Assembly: GCA_031278575.1 (NCBI GenBank)
Contig: JAITKD010000194.1
Span: forward strand, 1 to 7,553
From: Spirochaetaceae bacterium
Lineage (GTDB): Bacteria > Spirochaetota > Spirochaetia > Treponematales > Breznakiellaceae
DNA: 7,553 nt
Reading direction: 5' to 3'
Below, one piece after another: positions 6,201 to 7,553 of the stretch. The notes below the pieces were generated by a model. That model had not been told where the DNA came from. It made no database searches and was given only the letters and a program-made list of their open reading frames with translations. The position numbers and the translations under genes were made by a program. Every line of letters starts with the position of its first letter. Position 1 is the stretch's first letter.

Positions 6201-6682
6201 CCATAGGATTTATCCTGAACGGTGAAGATGTAGTGATACGTACCGAAGCGGATACCCGTCTTCTGGACATACTCCGGGAAATCTTCAATCTGCTGGGGGC
6301 TAAATGCGGATGCCTCACCGGGATCTGCGGGCTGTGTTCGGTGATATTTAACGGAAATGTGGCGCCGGCCTGCCTTATACCGGCCTTTCGGATCCGGGGC
6401 TGCGAGATTATCACCATAGAGGGATTTTCCCAAACCGATGAATATCAAGATATACTCCGGGGGTTTTCCCAAGCGGGGGTTGAAAACTGCGGATACTGCG
6501 ACGCCGGAAAAATCCTGGCCGCGGAGGCCCTGCTGGAAAAGATCTCCAGGCCCTCTAAAACCGATATAACGGCCGCTTTTAACGGCATACGGTGCCGTTG
6601 TACCGAGCCTGACCGGCTGGTAGAAGGGGTCTTGCTCACCGCCGATATACGGCAACGGAGATTATATGGACGTTCCGCATAG
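6197..6682 (+). CDS. [2Fe-2S] subunit of xanthine-dehydrogenase-like complex
   Basis: A 161-residue electron-transfer subunit (CoxS/XdhC type) that would carry electrons between the large subunit and FAD. The N-terminal plant-ferredoxin domain (1-75) has Cys39, Cys44 and Cys47 in GCLTGICGLC and Cys59 in PACL; Cys37 is an extra cysteine. The C-terminal helical domain has Cys98 and Cys101 in CGYC, and Cys133 and Cys135 in CRC. All eight ligands of the two clusters are present. The surrounding residues depart from the norm: CGxCTPG is CGYCDAG, and LCRCTGY is RCRCTEP. Length is normal for the family (150-170). ATG 6197 overlaps the upstream TGA as ATGA with a good Shine-Dalgarno, implying translational coupling. 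The last 17 nt overlap the FAD subunit gene. Retained clusters argue that the complex is redox-active whatever happened to the molybdenum site. Confidence 0.92.
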   Translation: MTIGFILNGEDVVIRTEADTRLLDILREIFNLLGAKCGCLTGICGLCSVIFNGNVAPACLIPAFRIRGCEIITIEGFSQTDEYQDILRGFSQAGVENCGYCDAGKILAAEALLEKISRPSKTDITAAFNGIRCRCTEPDRLVEGVLLTADIRQRRLYGRSA

Positions 6683-7502
6683 CCAGGTTTTTTTCCCCAA
6701 TACGTTACCGGAGTTGTTCTCCGCCTGGTCCCGTTATCCCAACGCGGTCCCCTTTGGCGGGGGTACCGAAATAATCCGGGGACAGGGCAAAACCACGGTA
6801 ACCTTACCTCCCAATATACTTTCCCTGGATAAACTGGACGAACTTCACCACATAACCCGGACGGAACGGTACCTGGAAATCGGCGCCATGGTAAAAATAA
6901 ATGAAATAATCAACCTGGGTAAAACGGTTCCCGAAGTGTTACGGCAGACCCTAAAAGGCATAGCCAGTCCGCAGGTGCAGAACATCGCCACCATCGGAGG
7001 CAATATCTGCCATACGTCCCGGCGCATGGATGCTTCCGCCCCTATGATAGCCCTGGATGCCCGGTATGAATTACGGACCGCCCAGGGGGTACGGTGGATT
7101 TCCGCATCCCGGTTTTCCGCCCTTTCCGGCCCCCTGGCATTTAATCCCCAGGAATTATTTACCCGGCTCCGTATACCCTTGGAACAATGGAATTATTCAA
7201 TATATAAAAAATTTGAAAGCCCCTACATCGGGCTCGAATCGGGGGGAGTTGCTGTTTTTCTGGTAAGGGTTCAGAAAAATATATTAACCGATATCAGGAT
7301 GGTGTTTTCGGAAAAAATCATCCTGCGGGATAAAAACAGTGAAGCCTTTCTTGCGGGAAAACGGCTTCCCCTGGACCGGAAGGATGTCGTGCATTACCTG
7401 GAGCTTTGGAAAACCTATCTTTCGGCGATTGCGTTAAAGGGGGAACTGTTAAAGGCAAAATTACTTAATTTTATCGAAACAACCATCATTGAGTTATCAT
7501 GA
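6666..7502 (+). CDS. FAD-binding subunit of xanthine-dehydrogenase-like complex
   Basis: A 278-residue flavoprotein subunit (CoxM/XdhB type), of normal length. It has the PCMH/FAD_binding_5 landmarks: PFGGGTEII (29-37, usually AGGTDL), LEIGAMVKINEI (70-81), and IASPQVQNIATIGGNICH (99-116), the family's strongest signature, followed by DASAPMIALDARYELR. The C-terminal part (about 175-275) fits the CO_deh_flav_C domain but is diverged, with YKKFESPYIGLESGGVAVFLV in place of the usual arginine-rich segment. The start has GGAG (6657-6660) five bases upstream and overlaps the FeS gene by 17 nt. In the complex it would pass electrons from the FeS clusters to NAD+ or another acceptor. The window cannot show which acceptor is used. 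The stop codon sits in an ATGA at 7499-7502. Confidence 0.9.
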   Translation: MDVPHSQVFFPNTLPELFSAWSRYPNAVPFGGGTEIIRGQGKTTVTLPPNILSLDKLDELHHITRTERYLEIGAMVKINEIINLGKTVPEVLRQTLKGIASPQVQNIATIGGNICHTSRRMDASAPMIALDARYELRTAQGVRWISASRFSALSGPLAFNPQELFTRLRIPLEQWNYSIYKKFESPYIGLESGGVAVFLVRVQKNILTDIRMVFSEKIILRDKNSEAFLAGKRLPLDRKDVVHYLELWKTYLSAIALKGELLKAKLLNFIETTIIELS

Positions 7503-7553
7503 CCTTCCCCAAACACGGTCATTACTATCGGTTTTATGCGGTTTAATGACATA
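7503..7553 (+). other. Right-edge sequence with inverted repeat, no assignable gene
   Basis: An ATG at 7499 overlaps the FAD subunit stop but gives only 15 codons (MTFPKHGHYYRFYAV), ending at TAA 7544-7546. That TAA overlaps another ATG at 7546 that runs off the edge. A second frame (7503-7553) is also open, with a possible ATG at 7536. GTCATTA (7518-7524) and TAATGAC (7544-7550) are perfect inverted 7-mers around 19 bases. No Shine-Dalgarno is visible for any of these starts. Too little sequence remains to say whether the operon continues. Confidence 0.3.

Noticed and set aside
4089..7502. Straight annotation as functional xanthine dehydrogenase xdhABC
   Set aside because: The purine-site Arg and Glu and the Moco glycine loops are replaced in the large subunit, so naming the substrate or symbol would overstate the evidence.

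Overview
The window looks like chromosomal DNA from a Treponema-type spirochaete. Its GC content is moderate to high, which would fit the termite-gut or free-living lineage (T. primitia or T. azotonutricia-like) better than T. pallidum. This is inference. It rests on a LoaP-type NusG paralogue, on the gene content, and on my recollection that T. pallidum carries cap5D, spsC and a 'quinoline 2-oxidoreductase' gene side by side (about TP0077-TP0081). There are no rRNA, tRNA, CRISPR or transposase features.

Layout. The left edge (1-104) is a non-coding stretch rich in inverted repeats. It lies downstream of a leftward gene (105-611) for a small exported protein of unknown function. A divergent intergenic region (612-728) follows, dense in inverted repeats. 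All other genes point right and are tightly packed, probably as one operon: a LoaP-like processive antiterminator (729-1274), a soluble CapD/FlaA1-family nucleotide-sugar 4,6-dehydratase (1294-2793), a DegT-family aminotransferase (2783-4069), and three subunits of a xanthine-dehydrogenase-like complex: the molybdopterin-type large subunit (4089-6200), the [2Fe-2S] subunit (6197-6682) and the FAD subunit (6666-7502). Four of the five junctions are overlaps or gaps of under 20 nt, and the fifth (loaP to dehydratase) is 7 or 19 nt depending on the start chosen. The last 51 bases hold no recognisable gene.

How the genes fit together. The dehydratase and aminotransferase are the standard consecutive pair that makes a UDP-4-amino-4,6-dideoxy sugar. 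LoaP proteins are known to help RNA polymerase read through terminators in long biosynthetic operons, so a LoaP at the head of a glycan operon makes sense. The odd part is the oxidoreductase continuing from the sugar genes. Its FeS subunit keeps all eight cysteines, and its large subunit keeps the family Gln and the catalytic Glu. However, the large subunit has lost the glycine-rich GGGFGGK and GQGxxT loops that hold molybdenum cofactor, as well as the Arg and one Glu of the purine site. It is therefore either a strongly divergent hydroxylase or a redox complex that no longer uses standard Moco. I consider this the most interesting feature. A second is the loaP leader, where alternating AACCC/GGGTT elements can pair with each other or with the Shine-Dalgarno sequence. 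That Shine-Dalgarno is spaced for a 17-codon upstream frame rather than for loaP itself.
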